A DNA stretch of 64,000 nt from Prorocentrum cordatum (GCA_963575745.1 CAUYUJ010020170.1:1280325-1344324), one strand, 5' to 3'. Shown: positions 42,401-54,299, counted from the first letter of the stretch. Notes: a model not told the origin generated them from the letters alone. Numbers and translations: made by a program.

Positions 42401-42702
42401 TCGTGGTGGTGATGGCGGTGATGGCGGTGACGGTGATGCTTGTGACACCGCGCCGATCCCCCAGTGCCGCCGCTGCGCCGCATCGATTCGATTCAGGTGC
42501 CATGAGCGTCTGTGAATGATGATGGTGATGATGGCGATGATGGTGCTACTGGTGCCTGTGTGCCCATCTGTCTGGGAGAATCATCGGGGCAATCTACCTG
42601 TCTATCTATCGATCTAAATTGTATACCTATATATCTGCCCATCTGCCTATTGATCTACCTATCTAACTGTCATCCTGTCACTGTGTATCCACCTGTCTGG
42701 GT

Positions 42703-44077
42703 CAACCGTCAGGACACCCATCAGGACACCCATCGGGACAACCATCGGGACAACCATCGGGACAACCGTCGGGACAATCATCGGGACAACCATCGGGACA
42801 ACCATCGAGAAAACCATCGGGACAACCATCGGGGCAATCGTCGGGACAACCATCAGGACAACCATCGGGACAATCGTCGGGACAACCATCGGGACAACCA
42901 TTGCGACACCCATCTCTGCAACCATCGGGACAACCATCGGGACAACCGACGGGACAACCATCGGGACAACCATCGGGACAGCACCATCGGGACAACACCA
43001 TCGGGACAACCATCGGGACAACCATCTCTGCAACCATCGGGCCAACCATCGGGCCAACCATCGGGGCAACCATCGGGACAACCATCTCTGCAAGCATCGG
43101 GACAACCATCTCTGCAACCATTGGGACAACCATCGGGGCAACCATCGGGACAACCCCATCGGGACAACCATCGGGACAACCATCTCTGCAACCATCGGGA
43201 CAACCATCGGGACAACCATCGGGTCAACCATCGGGACACCCATCGGGACAACCGTCTGGACAACCATCGGGACAACCGTCGGGACAACCATCGTGACAAC
43301 CATCGGGGCAACCATCGGGGCAACCATCGGGTCAACCATCGGGACAACCGTCGGGACAACCATCGGGAACACCATCGGGACAACCGTCGGGACGGCCATC
43401 GGGACAACCATTGCGACACCCATCTCTGCAACCATCGGGACAACCATCGGGACAACCGTCGGGACAACCATCGGGACAACCATCGGGACAGCACCATCGG
43501 GACAACACCATCGGGACAACCATCTCTGCAACCATTGGGACAACCATCGGGCCAACCATCGGGGCAACCATCGGGACAACCACCTCTGCAAGCATCGGGA
43601 CAACCATCTCTGCAACCATCGGGACAACCATCGGGGCAACCATCGGGACAACCCCATCGTGACAACCATCGGGACAACCACCGTGACAACCATCGGGACA
43701 ACCATCGGGACAACCATCGGGACAACCATCGGGTCAACCATCGGGACACCCATCGGGACAACCGTCTGGACAACCATCGGGACAACCATCGGGACAACCA
43801 TCTCTGCAAGCATCGGGACAACCATCTCTGCAACCATTGGGACAACCATCGGGACAACCATCGGGGCAACCATCGGGACAACCCCATCGGGACAACCATC
43901 GGGACAACCATCGTGACAACCACCGGGACAACCATTGCGACACCCATCGGGACAACCATCGGGTCAACCATCGGGACACCCATCGGGACAACCGTCTGGA
44001 CAACCATCGGGACAACCATCGGGCCAACCATCGGGACAACCATCAAGACAACCCGCGGGACAACCATCGGGGGCCGA
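42703..44077. repeat. 12-bp satellite (ACCATCGGGACA) with higher-order repeat
   Basis: About 115 units of the 12-mer over 1.37 kb. Variants such as CCATCTCTGCAA, ACCATTGCGACA and CAGCACCATCGGGACAACAC recur in the same order at 42895 and 43403, giving a higher-order period of about 508 bp. As 12 is divisible by 3, all frames are open (Gly-Gln-Pro-Ser, Asp-Asn-His-Arg and Thr-Thr-Ile-Gly repeats on plus), including a 787-codon ORF. No start context or splice signal supports translation. Confidence 0.95.
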
Positions 44078-44234
44078 GCCCGGCCGGGGGGGCGGGGGGA
44101 TTGGCGATCTCTTTGGCTCCATGTGGCCTCTACATCTGCAGAAAATCGCGCAGTTTCACCCCGCCCGCACGCACGACACGAACCAAATCCGAAACAGATT
44201 CCCCGCTTGGGGTCACTTCCGCTCACACACCCCA

Positions 44235-44474
44235 ACTTCAGAGAGAGACATATATATATATATATGTATATACACATACATAAGTCGAGAGAAGAAGCGA
44301 TATACCTACCAACCAAGGTACTTACCAACCGACCGACCTACCGACCGACCCACTTACCTGCCTTCCTACCTACAGACATACAGACATACATCACAGCATC
44401 CAGACGTACGTACATGCATGCATGCATGCATGCATACATACGCACTTGCGTGCATACATACATACATACATACA

Positions 44475-44505
<31 letters not shown>

Positions 44506-45190
44506 GTTCATACATACATACATACATACATACATACATACATACATGCATGCATGCATGCATACAAACATTCATGCATACATACATACATACATGCAGA
44601 CGTGCATGCGTGCATGCGTGTTTGTACATGTGCATACATACATGCATCCATGTATTCATACCTACATAAACAAATCCACGTGCATGCATGTATGTGTACA
44701 TATGATACTGGTAGTCATACGCACGTGCATGGCTGCGTACATACCTATATGCATGCAGGCAAACATTTATACACACATACTTGTTTGCATACCTGCATGC
44801 ATGCATACATACATACATGCTTATAGACATATACAGAATGTAGGTGTATACATGCATGCATACATGCGTGCATGAGGTCATGTGCATGTATGGTTACACA
44901 TACATGAACGGATGCGTTAACATTAACATATGCACATATATGAACATTCCCATCTTTGTGTGCACACACATATCTATGCAAACTCATCATATGCACATAT
45001 GTATATATAGATATAGGTGCGTATATGCACATCTAAATACCCACGGCTACACCTCACACACACACACACACACGCACACCTACCGATATACCTTTATACA
45101 TGTGTAAATGAATATGTACATATCGACTATTTGCAAAAAAAGAATAGTCACCTAGACATACCTATAGATCTATACAGCTATAGACAGAAC
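44235..45190. repeat. TACA/TGCA microsatellite region
   Basis: (CATA)n and (CATG)n runs, densest at 44380-44600, with CA runs near 45058. ORFs rich in Tyr/Ile/His/Thr or Met/Tyr/Val/Cys are artefacts. Confidence 0.9.
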
Positions 45191-45194
45191 AGTG

Positions 45195-46235
45195 TACGAT
45201 GGCCTTCGGCCCGTCCGGCCATCATGCATGTGTTATGGATCTGAAGCTTATTGGGTGGTCGTTGGGATCTCGTGGGGGGCTGCTCGAGGGTCTCTTGAAG
45301 GCAGGTTGAACACATCTTTGGGGCCGTTTGGGGGCCGTTTGGGGCCTCTTGTGGGCCTCTTGGGGGCCTCTTGGGGCCTCTTGAGGGCCCCTTGAGTGCC
45401 TCCTGAGGCCTCCTGGGCGCCTCTTAGGGCCTTCCCGCGGGGCGACCCTGGAGGGCCACCCGGGGCCCAGACGGCATCCCAGTCGACGCCGCGCGTTGAG
45501 CCTGCAGGCCCGACACATTGCCGCTACCTTTTTACGGGTGCCGTGGTGACCACCATTGGGGCACTTCTGGAGTATCCAGAGGCTCCTTCCGAGGTGCCTG
45601 GGGGGGGATCCTGGTCGCAGTGGTCCCAAGCGGGTGCACAGTGGCCCCCACGCCACTCGCCCCCGCCGGGTAAGCTGCATCTCTTGGAAGAGGCCTGGGG
45701 CCATCTCCACCTAGGGAACCTTCCTCGTCCTCCTCATCCTCGGTGCCCCCCCCTGGTGGCGGCTCGCGCATGGCTCGGATGTTCGGTTCGTGGTCCCTCT
45801 TAGGGGCCTCTTTGGGGGCCATCTTGGGGCCCTCTCGGGCCGTTTCGGGTGCCTCTTGGGCTGTCTTGGGGCCCTCTCGGGCCGTTTTGGCGCCCTCTTG
45901 GAGGCCTCTTGGGGCATCTTGGGGCGGTCTTGGAGGGCCGCCTGGGAGCATCAGAAAGCCGAAACGGCGAGAACGCCAAAACCCTTCAAACACCTTACGA
46001 ACACCAATGAGATTGGCCTCTTGGGGCCCTCTTGGGAGGCATCTTGTAGGACTCTTTGGGCGCCTTGAAGGCGGCCTCGTAGGCCGTCTGGGGGGCCATC
46101 TTGGGCTTCGTGTGCAGATCTTTGGCCGTCTCGGGGCTCTCTTGGGTCGTCTTGGAGGCCGCTTGAGGCCCTCCAGGCCCGTCCTGGGGCCCTCTTGGGT
46201 CCGAAACAGTCATGCGACAAGACGCGGGCCGCCCC
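45195..46235 (+). repeat. Composite decamer array, block 6
   Basis: A leader resembling TTCGGCCC...GTCGTTGGGATCTCGTGGGG is followed by GGCCTCTTGG decamers. An A-rich spacer lies at 45955-46010 (GAACGCCAAAACCCTTCAAA), the same as in block 4. A unique-looking insert lies at about 45500-45770. Confidence 0.8.
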
Positions 46236-46259
46236 ACTCCGTGCCCAGCTGCACGGCGG

Positions 46260-46330
46260 CGGATGTATGGGATGGAATGGAATGCAATGGAAAAGAATGG
46301 AATAGAATGTAATGGAATTGAATGTATGTA
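46260..46330. repeat. (GGAAT)n-like pentamer tract
   Basis: GGAATGGAATGCAATGGAAA and similar pentamers over about 70 bases. Confidence 0.85.
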
Positions 46331-46399
46331 TGTATTTGCGTATGTATATGTGTGTACTCTCGAATATTATGATGAAGACCCCCCCGTACATCAATTCAG

Positions 46400-47035
46400 C
46401 CTTGGGCGTTCCCATCGGGGCCCTCCAGGCCATCCCAAGACGCCAAAGCAGAGCAGGCCCAGGATCGCTTCCCCGACCATCCAGCGGAGCACCGAAACGG
46501 CCCAAGACCGTTTCAGAACGCCCAAGCTGGTCTCAGGACGGCCTATGAGGCCTCCAAGACGCCCCACGAGAGCCAAAAGATGGCCCCCCAAGACGGCCCC
46601 AGACGCCAAAATTCATTGATGTGCCCCAGGTTTTCGAATGGTGTTAACGTTCTCGATTTGTTCGAGCTTCCGACCGCGCAAGACGGCCCCCAAGATCGCC
46701 TCGAGACGACCCAAGTGGCTCGCAAGAGGGCCCCAAGACGGCCCCAAAGGCGCCCAAAACGGCCCAAGAGGGCCCCACGACATCCCAAGAAGCCCCGCCA
46801 TACGGCCCAAGAGGACCCCAAGAAGGACAACCCGAGCTGACTGTTCGAGCCTTTCCTCCTAACGTGGCCCCGGAGACGGCCGAGGGGCCCCCAAGGCGCC
46901 CACAGAGACCCCCAAGAGGCCCACAAGAGGCCTCCAAAGCCCCCAAGGCGTCTTCAAAAGACCCCCCAGGGAAGTCCCAGAAATGCTTCAATGATCTGAT
47001 CTCGGGGGCCCCCAGCAGACCCCAAGAAGTGTCCT
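46400..47035 (-). repeat. Composite decamer array, block 7 (inverted)
   Basis: CCAAGAGGCC/CCAAGACGGCC decamers, that is, the minus-strand form of the other blocks. Blocks 6 and 7 face each other across the GGAAT tract. Confidence 0.8.
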
Positions 47036-47049
47036 ACACAGGCCCCTGC

Positions 47050-47705
47050 AAGTCCCTCACCTTTCACAGGTGCCAGTGGTCTCGCAGGTTTCAGAGGCCC
47101 CACAGGTCCCGCACGTTCGACAGGCCCAAAAGGTCTCGCAAGTCCCCCAGGTCCCACAGGTCTCGCAGGTCTTCCAGATCCCACAGGTCTCGCAGGTCCC
47201 ACAGGCCCCACAGGTCCCACAGGTCCCACAGGTCCCGCAGGTCCAACAGGTCCCACAGGTGTCGAAGGTCCCTCAGGTCCTATAGATTCTACAGGTTCCA
47301 AAGGTCCAACAGGCCCTACAGGTCCGACGGGTCTCACAGGTCTCGCAGTTCTCGCAGGTCCTACATGCCTCACTGGTCACACAGGCCCCACGGGTCCAAC
47401 AGGTTTACAGGTCTCGCAGGACTCACGATTGCCACAGGTCTCGCATGTCCCACAAGTCGCACTGGTCCCACAGGTCCCACAAGCGTCGCACGTCTCGCGG
47501 GCTCCACACGCACAACAGGTCCCACAGGTCCCGCACGTTCCACAGGTCCCAAAGGTAGTGCTGCAGATATCGCAGGTACCACAAGTGTCACAGGTTCCAC
47601 AGATCCTGCAAGTCCTACTACTGGTGTCGAAGGTACCGCAGTTCCCACAGGTGTCGCAAGTCTCATGGGCCCCACAGGTCCCACAGGTCCCGCAGGTCAG
47701 GTAAA
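47050..47705. repeat. 9-bp satellite (GTCCCACAG)
   Basis: About 70 imperfect units of CACAGGTCC/CGCAGGTCT. The 353-codon ORF on plus (His-Arg-Ser repeats) and the Gly-Pro-Val ORF on minus come from the 9-base period. Confidence 0.9.
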
Positions 47706-47937
47706 CCCGCAGGTCCCACAAGTACACCAGGTCCAATGGGCCACCTTTGCTGTTATTAGAATGCTTTGCTGGGGTAATCGTGATTTCCGTGTTGTCAGAA
47801 CTCCTCTACCACGATTGAAATGTAATGCTTCGATCCAACCGTCCAGCGTTCGTGTTCCCCGAGAGGAGAATGAGGCAGTGGAGGAGGATAAGGAGGACGA
47901 GAAGGAGGAGGACGGGGCGCTGTAGCAGCACTTGCAG

Positions 47938-48030
47938 GAGCTGCCCAGTTCCAGCTCCAGTTCCAGCTCCAGCTAAGCTCCAACTCAAGTCCCAGATCCA
48001 GCTCGAGCCCAGCTCCAGCCCCAGCACCAT
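47938..48030. repeat. CAGCTC hexamer repeat
   Basis: CCAGCTCCAGTTCCAGCTCC-like hexamers over about 90 bases. Confidence 0.85.
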
Positions 48031-48319
48031 GAAACATGAACCTCAGGGAGCTTTCCGTTCCTGTTGAAACCAATGAACCACGCATGCCGTTCAAACTCCA
48101 GGAGACATGTGACCATGTGACCCTCATACAGTACAAACCTCGTGCGCCCCACAGCCTTCTGGGGACCTTCCAGACCCGTGGCACCCGCCACCTCGAAAAG
48201 CTCTGGGACCGCGTCGCCCCATTCCCCCATTCCCAATTGACGGCAGTGGCGGTCGCAGCGCACCTCGCTGGCGCGATGCGACCAAGATCGTGCCAGCGAA
48301 GCGTAGCGAGCCGGGAAGC

Positions 48320-48465
48320 AGAATGTACTCAAGCTCCCCTCCCCCGCTGGCGGCGCCTTCGCCGCCGAAGGCGCCGCCAGGGGGGACCAGCGCGGATCCA
48401 AGAAATCCGCGCGGAGCTCCGAGAGTTTGCCTGCACGTGTGCCGCTTGCTGCTCCTCCGGCACAG
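48320..48465 (+). mobile_element. Foldback element family A, copy at 48.3 kb
   Basis: Core GCTGGCGGCGCCTTCGCCGC, right arm CAGCGCGGATCCAAGAAATC and GCGCGGAGCTCCGAGAGTTT, tail ending TCCGGCACAG at a good 3' splice site. The left arm is shortened. Confidence 0.7.
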
Positions 48466-48620
48466 GCGCTCGACCAGGCCCCTCCGGCGGCGCCGCGCCC
48501 CCCGGCCAGGCCCGCAGCGGCAGCGCAGCTTGCGTCGGCGCTGCGGGGGCTGGGCATGCTGGCGGAGGCAGGGCACGCGGCGCCTCCGGGCACGCTCGAG
48601 AGGGGCGCGAGCAGAGTGGG
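48466..48620 (+). CDS. Candidate exon after a family A element
   Basis: Directly after the acceptor of the family A element the frame reads ALDQAPPAAPRPPARPAAAA then QLASALRGLGMLAEAGHAAP and PGTLERGASR. Third positions are almost all G or C, and the second half looks helical. It may be an N-terminal exon of the zinc-finger gene that follows, but the 5' splice site was not settled. Its 3' border (near 48600-48620) is a guess. Confidence 0.35.
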
Positions 48621-48699
48621 TCGGGGGATGGCGCCGCGTCACCGCTGCATCATGAGAATTTTCTGAGGGTGGAGGGCTCAGGGTGAAATCCAGATGGGC

Positions 48700-49602
48700 T
48701 TATGACCTCGAGAATCAATCCGTCTTGTGATTCACCTTTTGCAGATCCGAACCCCGAAAATCCATCGAAACTGCATTTCAGATTTCACCCTTTGCCCTCC
48801 ACCCAAAGAAAATTCTCGGACATCGGCGATGCGGCTCGATGTGCAGCCCGAGCTTCTCCACGCGGACGGCGCCGATGCATCGCCGACGTCGCCCAGGCAT
48901 CGCTGGGGTATCTGCGATGGCATTCCCAGATATCCGGGGATGCCCAGAGGCAGAGATCTCTGGTGCTCACGGCTCCGGGTCCCCTTCTGATGGTCCTGGG
49001 GCTCGATGGCGGGCCGAGATCGAGAACCGCAGGATTTGCGGTTGATCGGAAATTTTGTGCAGAGTATGCGTAAAGATAAGGAATGATTCTTCCCTGACGC
49101 TGGTGTCCGTCAGGAGCCGACACGGTGCAGGCAGCGCTCTTGGCCCCTCCCTTGGGGCTGATGTTGCGAGGATGTACCGAGCGAGGGCGCTAGTTTGAGA
49201 TTTGGCCCGGATTATGTCAGATTCGCTGGGGACGATGCAGGAAGCGCAGTTGTTGGCCCCACTGCATCGCGCGCAACGGTGAGCTCCACGGAGACTTCCC
49301 CCAAAAAGGAAGCCCAGATCGTCGGAGAGATGGGCTGGCGATGCGGCGCGGCCATGCGACCCCGCCTGCTCGGTCCCCACCCTGTGGGATGCCCCCCCAG
49401 AGTCGGGGGCTGCGGAAGGCGTCCCTGCCCCAAGGTGCCCCCAGCGTCTCGGCCCGTCCTGGAGCCCCTGGGCCCCCATGGGCCTCGTCCGGGGGTGCTG
49501 GGGGGGCCGTGCGGGCCTCCCTGGAGAAGTGGGGCGGGGCCGGGACGGGGATGAATAACTCGTCCCCGAGCCTTCTGGAGCGCTCCCAGAGCAGTCGGGG
49601 GT
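48700..49602. other. No gene assigned
   Basis: A repeat-H patch (48820-48905), then mixed sequence. No coding frame is convincing. Confidence 0.35.
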
Positions 49603-49766
49603 GGATAGACCTCCTACCCTGACACGTCGATTAAGGAATTGGCCGTTTTCGGTTCGAGAGAGGGCGTCGCGGCCGTCATTTCTGCGGGTCCAGGTCCGTC
49701 GGTTTCGGTCCCAGGCCGTTTTCACTAAGGGGAGGTTTACTAAAGGGAGGTTTGTCCACCGCCGGA
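49603..49766 (+). repeat. Dispersed repeat I, copy 1
   Basis: AGACCTCCTACCCTGACACG, GAGGGCGTCGCGGCCGTCAT, GTCCAGGTCCGTCGGTTTCG, ACTAAAGGGAGGTTTGTCCA. Roughly 90 percent identical by eye to 56196-56358. It stops about 20 bases before a zinc-finger exon. Confidence 0.8.
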
Positions 49767-49789
49767 GCAGTCTGGAACGCTCCATGCAG

Positions 49790-50451
49790 GCCGCGGCGCC
49801 CGAGACAGCCTCCAAAAGCCGCCGGAGCACGGAGATCTCCGACCCGTCCCAGCCCGAGGTTTGTCCTCTTGCCTTGGCACAACTTCATGGTGATGCGGGT
49901 CGCCCGAAGAAGCAGGGGCAACGGCGGAGGGGGGATGCGCTCAGGGGGGCCGCACCGGTCCCCAGTCGCCCATTGATCGCCCAGAAGGGCCCGATGGCCC
50001 ACCCCGCCCAGGAACGTACGGACTCGCCATCGGGGGCCTCTCGCCGATCTGTGGGCGATGCATCGCCGACTCCAGGTCGATGCTTCCCCCCCTGGGGCCA
50101 GTCCCCCCCCCTGTCGTCTTGGCACCGATCGGATCTGTGTGCGTGTTTTGGTTTCTCGGCGAGGGCCATCGAGGGGCATCCTGGAGCACCTCGCGAGGAA
50201 GCAAAAAAAACGAGCGACACCGAAGAGCGCACGGGGGACGGCCGCCCGAGCGAGGGCGAGCCGCTGCCCCTCCGTCAAGCCGGGGGCCCACCTTCGGCCG
50301 GGGCCGCTGCCGGCAGCGCCCGGCCCGAGGTGCAGTGGCCTTCGTCGAGGCCTCGTCGTCGTCGTCGTCGAGCTGTCGTCGTCGTGGTCGGCGTCGTTGT
50401 CGCCGTCGCCGTCGTCGTCGTCGAGGCGTCGTCGTCGTCGCTGTCAACATT

Positions 50452-50512
<61 letters not shown>

Positions 50513-53500
50513 GGTGCTGCAGTGGCAGCGCGACGCGGGCGCCGCCCGCGGCGGGGAGCGGCCGCGGCCCGCCCCGGGGCCGGCGGCGAGCGGGCCCCAG
50601 CGGGTGGCGGCCCAGGACGGGCAGCTCGTCTGCGAGGAGCCCGGCGGCGCGGAAGGTCTGGGGGGAACGAACACCTCGGCATCGCTCGGACGTGCGCACT
50701 TTTCCTTCGGCGAGGGCCCTCGAGGAGCATCCTTGATCATGTGGCGAAGAAGCCACGCGCGAAGCCGAAAAGAGCACAGGGAATGGACGTCCGAGCGATG
50801 GCCAGACACTGACGTGAGCATAAAAGCTCGGAGGTCCGCGCGGATGTCTCGGATCCGCGCTGGATGCCCCCTCCCGGGCGCGCAGAGCTCGCCAGGGGCG
50901 GCGCCGGAGGCGCCGCCGGGGGGCCCCAGCGCCGTTCCGAGAGGTCCGCGCAGACCTCCGAGTTGTCATGTTTATGTCATTCTTGGTTCCCCTAATGTCG
51001 GAGCATGCGCTGCCAGCCAAATGGATCGAACCACCACGAAGGCCATCTCAGACCCCAGAGGGTGAAAGTGGCCAGGGGCGGAGGCGAGGGCATGTGTACG
51101 CATGTCCCCAGACACCCCACGGCCCCCAGCCCCGTCTAGGCCACCGAAAGCCTCAAGATGACGGTCGGGAACTGTTGCACAGCGTGTCGCGGCGGCGTCC
51201 CTGGCGACACGCTGCGCCTTGCAAACACCTGCTAGCGTGTCGCTCTGCTCCGCGCGGCGGGAGGCTGGGAAACGGTCGAGACGGACGTTGACGCTGAGGG
51301 ACGGCGACGCGCTTAGCGTGTCGCGCCGAAGCGTGGTGGGCCAGAACCAGCGGCGTGACACGCTGACAACAAGTTCCTGGCCGTAGCCCTCAATTTTTGT
51401 AGGGAGGGCCACCCCCCGTCCTCTCTCAGGGGGGAACAGCGGCGGCGAACAGATCGTAGTCTTCCCCCCTAGGCATTGTGACCCCTGGCCGGCGTTTGAG
51501 TTGCTGCTGCCTGTTACGATTTGCGTGATGTCCAGAGCCGTGGCTCAAGCGTTCTTGGGCCGCTGGAACATCATTATATTGTTCTTGGCCCCAGCGCTTC
51601 TTGTATAGCTCTTGGCTTGGACTCACGTTGAAGAGTGGCCCTTCGCCGGAGTGCGGCGTTGGTGCGGGCCCTCCCAGATCTCCGACGACATGATGTAATT
51701 ATTCAACCCTGGCCTTGTTCCTCGGCTTCGGCCCCTTGGGCCCGCTGTCAGGCCTCAGGGCCATCCAAAACGAGTCCTGGGCGAAACATTGCCCCTAGGG
51801 AAGGGGTCGGGATCTCTGAGGCCTCCAGGGCAACGATAGGGGGGGATGCGCACGGGGGATGCATCAACCTCGAATGGTCGATACATCGAATATGCATCGT
51901 TGATATCAGGGCGATGAATCGACGATGTCTTGACGATGCATGGGAGATGGATCGGCCATGCGAGGTCGATGCATCCCCTCTTACGCCTATCCCCCACTAT
52001 CGCTGCCCCTCAGGGCCGCGCTGGTGAAAGCCCACTGGTCCGATGCTGGTTTCGGGGGCCTCCTTCGGGCCCACTGTAACGGGTCCGTGCTGCTCTGGTC
52101 TCCATCTCGGCCCTACTTCGACTCGAGCTCGACTCGAGTCCGATTCAAGTCCGACTCCAGCTCTAGTTCGACTCCAGTTCGGCTCGACCCGTGGAGCCCT
52201 TTGTTGGGGGGCCCCTCCCTGCGCGGGCACGGCCTTCGGAGGAGTGCGGCGCCACCTTCGGGCAGCGGCGCACGCTCGAGCTGCACCGCCGGCAGCACCG
52301 CGCGGAGCGGCAGCAGGAGCCTCTCTCGGCGCTCTCGGCCCCTCTTGGCCCCAGACGTCGAGAGACAGACGTCGAGAGACAACAGAGAAGGGCACGAGCT
52401 GCTTTACCGAGCAGTTCCCCAGCCCGCTGCTGGATCCAGAGCATGAGCCCTGACCACGAGGAGAGTTCCCGAGAGGAGCGTCGGGTGGCATCCAGTTGGG
52501 CTCCGCCTTTTCATGTTGGCTGATGTCGAGGCGCTGGGACCCCCCCCGTCGGCGCCGCCCCTGGCGCGCCCTGCACGCCAAGGAGGGAGGTCCAGCGCCG
52601 ATCCGGGAAATCCGCGCGGAACTCCGAAAGTTCATGTTTGTGGCATTTCAGATTGGAGCTGGCTGGGGGTCTGAGGTGGCCCAGCATTGGTTCTGGCGAG
52701 CAGGAAGGGTGGGCGAGGTTCGTGGAAAAAAAGATGGTTGCCATTTCCTGCCTGCGGGGGCCATTTTGGAGCCCCAGATCGTCAAAAGCAGATCTGGGAT
52801 GAAAAAGTAGCCCACCTTCACCCAAGGGGGGGTCTGGGGATCGATTTTGACCGGATTTGATCTGACCCCCCACTGCCCTCCTGACCGATTTTCTCAGGGC
52901 CCAAATCCCGGTGCAGATATCGCTGGGTCCCGCAGGCGGTTGAGCTGGCGGCGGGGCGCGTGCGAAGCGAGATGAGCGCAGAGGCAGAGGAAGGCGGGAG
53001 GAGAGGGGGGGGGGAGGGCCGCGGGACGACCCGCGCACCCTCAGAACGTAAAGCGCGACGGGATGTGCCAGAGGCAGGCTCACGTAGCCGCCTCTGTCAG
53101 TGCGGGGGGCAGGTCAGGACCGCAACTCCAAATGAGTCGTGCGACGAGGCCCCTTTCCCGACATCCGACCTCGTGATTTTTGTCATGGAGTGGCTCCGCT
53201 GAGATCCGGGCGTTGTTCTTCTGTTAGCAATTGGCGTTTTCGCACGGAGCTTCTGGCTTGGAACCCTCGCAGATCGATCCGACCCGAGAGATACAGCAGA
53301 AAGATTGGCTCCAGGGCTCCAGTCGTGATGTTCCGCGATGTTGCACTGTGTTTCGCGACGTCGGATCTCGGGGTCCCCAGAGGTCTGGATGGACCCTTGC
53401 CCCAGGGCTGGCTTATCGTCCCCTGTCGTTTTGTGACGGTCTTTGAGCCTCGGCGACGGCCCCAGCGAGAATGTCTGAATTCCCCGACGATCAACGATCG

Positions 53501-53546
53501 ACGGCGGCGACCGACGATCGGCGGCGGCGGCGATGACGAGGCTGAA

Positions 53547-53605
<59 letters not shown>

Positions 53606-53628
53606 AGGCGGCGGCGGCGGCGGCGGCG

Positions 53629-53691
<63 letters not shown>

Positions 53692-53713
53692 CGGCGGCGA
53701 CGGCGGCGGCGTT

Positions 53714-53751
<38 letters not shown>

Positions 53752-54294
53752 CGGCGGCGACGGCGGCGGCGTTGGCGACGGCGACGGCGACGGCGACGAT
53801 CGGCGGCGCCGGTGACGACGACGACAACGGCGGCGCCAGCGACAACGACAGCAACGGCGGCGGCGGCGGCGATGGTCGGTGGGTGCCCGTGGTCGACAGG
53901 AGCCTCGCCTCCGACGCGCGGGTCCGTGGTTCCTCTCTCCTTCTCCCTCCTCGACATTCCTGCTCTGCCTCCTCCCTCCTCGACCCTCCTCCTCCTCCTC
54001 TCGACCCTCCTCGTCCTCGACCCCCCTCATCCTCCTCCTCCTCCTCGACCCTCCTCCGCCTCCTCGACGCTCCTCCTCGGCCATCCTTCCCCCCTGCCTC
54101 CCCCTGGCGCCTTTCTCCGCGACGCGCCCGCCTGGCGGCAGGAGGAGGCCCAGCCGCGGCACCCCCCCGCCGCCGCGGCCGGCGCTGCGTTCGCTCCGAG
54201 CGGAGGCGGAGGCGCCCCCGAGCGCTCGGGATACTCGTCACCGCCGACGCCGTCGTTGCGGCCGCCGCCGTCGGCGGCTTCGCGCTGTCGCTGA
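49790..54294 (+). CDS. C2H2 zinc-finger protein, five modelled exons
   Basis: Exons 49790-49858 (AAAPETASKSRRSTEISDPS, QPE), 50255-50329 (GEPLPLRQAGGPPSAGAAAG, SARPE), 50514-50636 (VLQWQRDAGAARGGE ... QDGQLVCE), 52242-52316 (ECGATFGQRRTLELHRRQHR, AERQQ) and 54142-54294 (EEAQPRHPPAAAAGAAFAPS ... to stop). All joins are phase 0 after GAG or CAG, with GT, GT, GA and GA donors and AG acceptors. The joined product has one finger, C-E-E-C, 12 residues, H, three residues, H, with the phenylalanine at the usual place. C2H2 fingers bind DNA or RNA; a single finger tells little about target. The first three joins are well supported by repeats across splice sites, and the finger itself supports the third. 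The last exon is the least certain. More 5' exons are likely. Confidence 0.6.
50330..50513. repeat. Intron made of (GTC)n
   Basis: This 184-bp intron of the zinc-finger gene is nearly all GTC triplets. Its start GTGCAGTGG and the following exon start GTGCTGCAGTGG resemble each other. Confidence 0.75.
50815..50995 (+). mobile_element. Foldback element family A, copy at 50.9 kb
   Basis: Left arm GAGGTCCGCGCGGATGTCTC, GATCCGCGCTGGATG, core with GGCGGCGCCGGAGGCGCCGC, right arm CAGCGCCGTTCCGAGAGGTC, tail GTTTATGTCATTCTTGGTTC. It lies within the 1.6-kb intron that splits the zinc finger. Confidence 0.75.
51170..51380 (+). repeat. Dispersed repeat E, copy 3 with inverted ends
   Basis: AGCGTGTCGCGGCGGCGTCC at the left and AGCGTGTCGCGCCGAAGCGT then GGCGTGACACGCTGAC at the right. 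GCGACACGCT and AGCGTGTCGC occur repeatedly as inverted pieces. Confidence 0.6.
51715..51830 (+). repeat. Dispersed repeat B, copy 4
   Basis: TCGGCCCCTTGGGCCCGCTG, AGTCCTGGGCGAAACATTGC, AGGGAAGGGGTCGGGATCTC: diverged B. Confidence 0.6.
51850..51970. repeat. Repeat H patch
   Basis: GATGCATC/CGATACATCG-like palindromic short repeats, as at 25440-25620. Confidence 0.6.
52510..52668 (+). mobile_element. Foldback element family A, copy at 52.6 kb
   Basis: Core CCCCTGGCGCGCCCTGCACG, right arm CCAGCGCCGATCCGGGAAAT, CCGCGCGGAACTCCGAAAGT, tail TCATGTTTGTGGCATTTCAG. The tail ends in TTTCAG, a canonical acceptor shape. The left arm is largely lost. Confidence 0.7.
53230..53400 (+). repeat. Dispersed repeat B'
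   Basis: CGCAGATCGATCCGACCCGA, AGATACAGCAGAAAGATTGG, TTCGCGACGTCGGATCTCGG. Related copies are at 59455-59612 and 63285-63415. Confidence 0.6.
53520..53885. repeat. (GAC)n and (GGCGAC)n array
   Basis: GACGAC triplets (53545-53605), then GGCGACGGC-type units. A block of about 75 bases with GTGACAGCGGCGGCGACGGC occurs twice (53684 and 53744). Confidence 0.95.
53886..54135. repeat. CTC-rich tract in the last zinc-finger intron
   Basis: CTCCTCGACCCTCCTC-like units without a recognisable gene. Confidence 0.75.
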
Positions 54295-54299
54295 AGGGA

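Noticed and set aside
42512-44875. 787-codon ORF on plus through the 12-bp satellite
   Set aside because: All frames are open because the unit is 12 bases. Composition is dictated by the repeat, and the ORF continues into TACA microsatellite.
46864-47925. 353-codon His/Arg/Ser ORF, possibly an SR-like protein
   Set aside because: It is a 9-bp satellite. The opposite strand gives an equally long Gly-Pro-Val frame.
50275-50821. Poly-Thr, poly-Asp and poly-Arg ORFs around 50.4 kb
   Set aside because: They are translations of the GTC triplets that form a zinc-finger intron.
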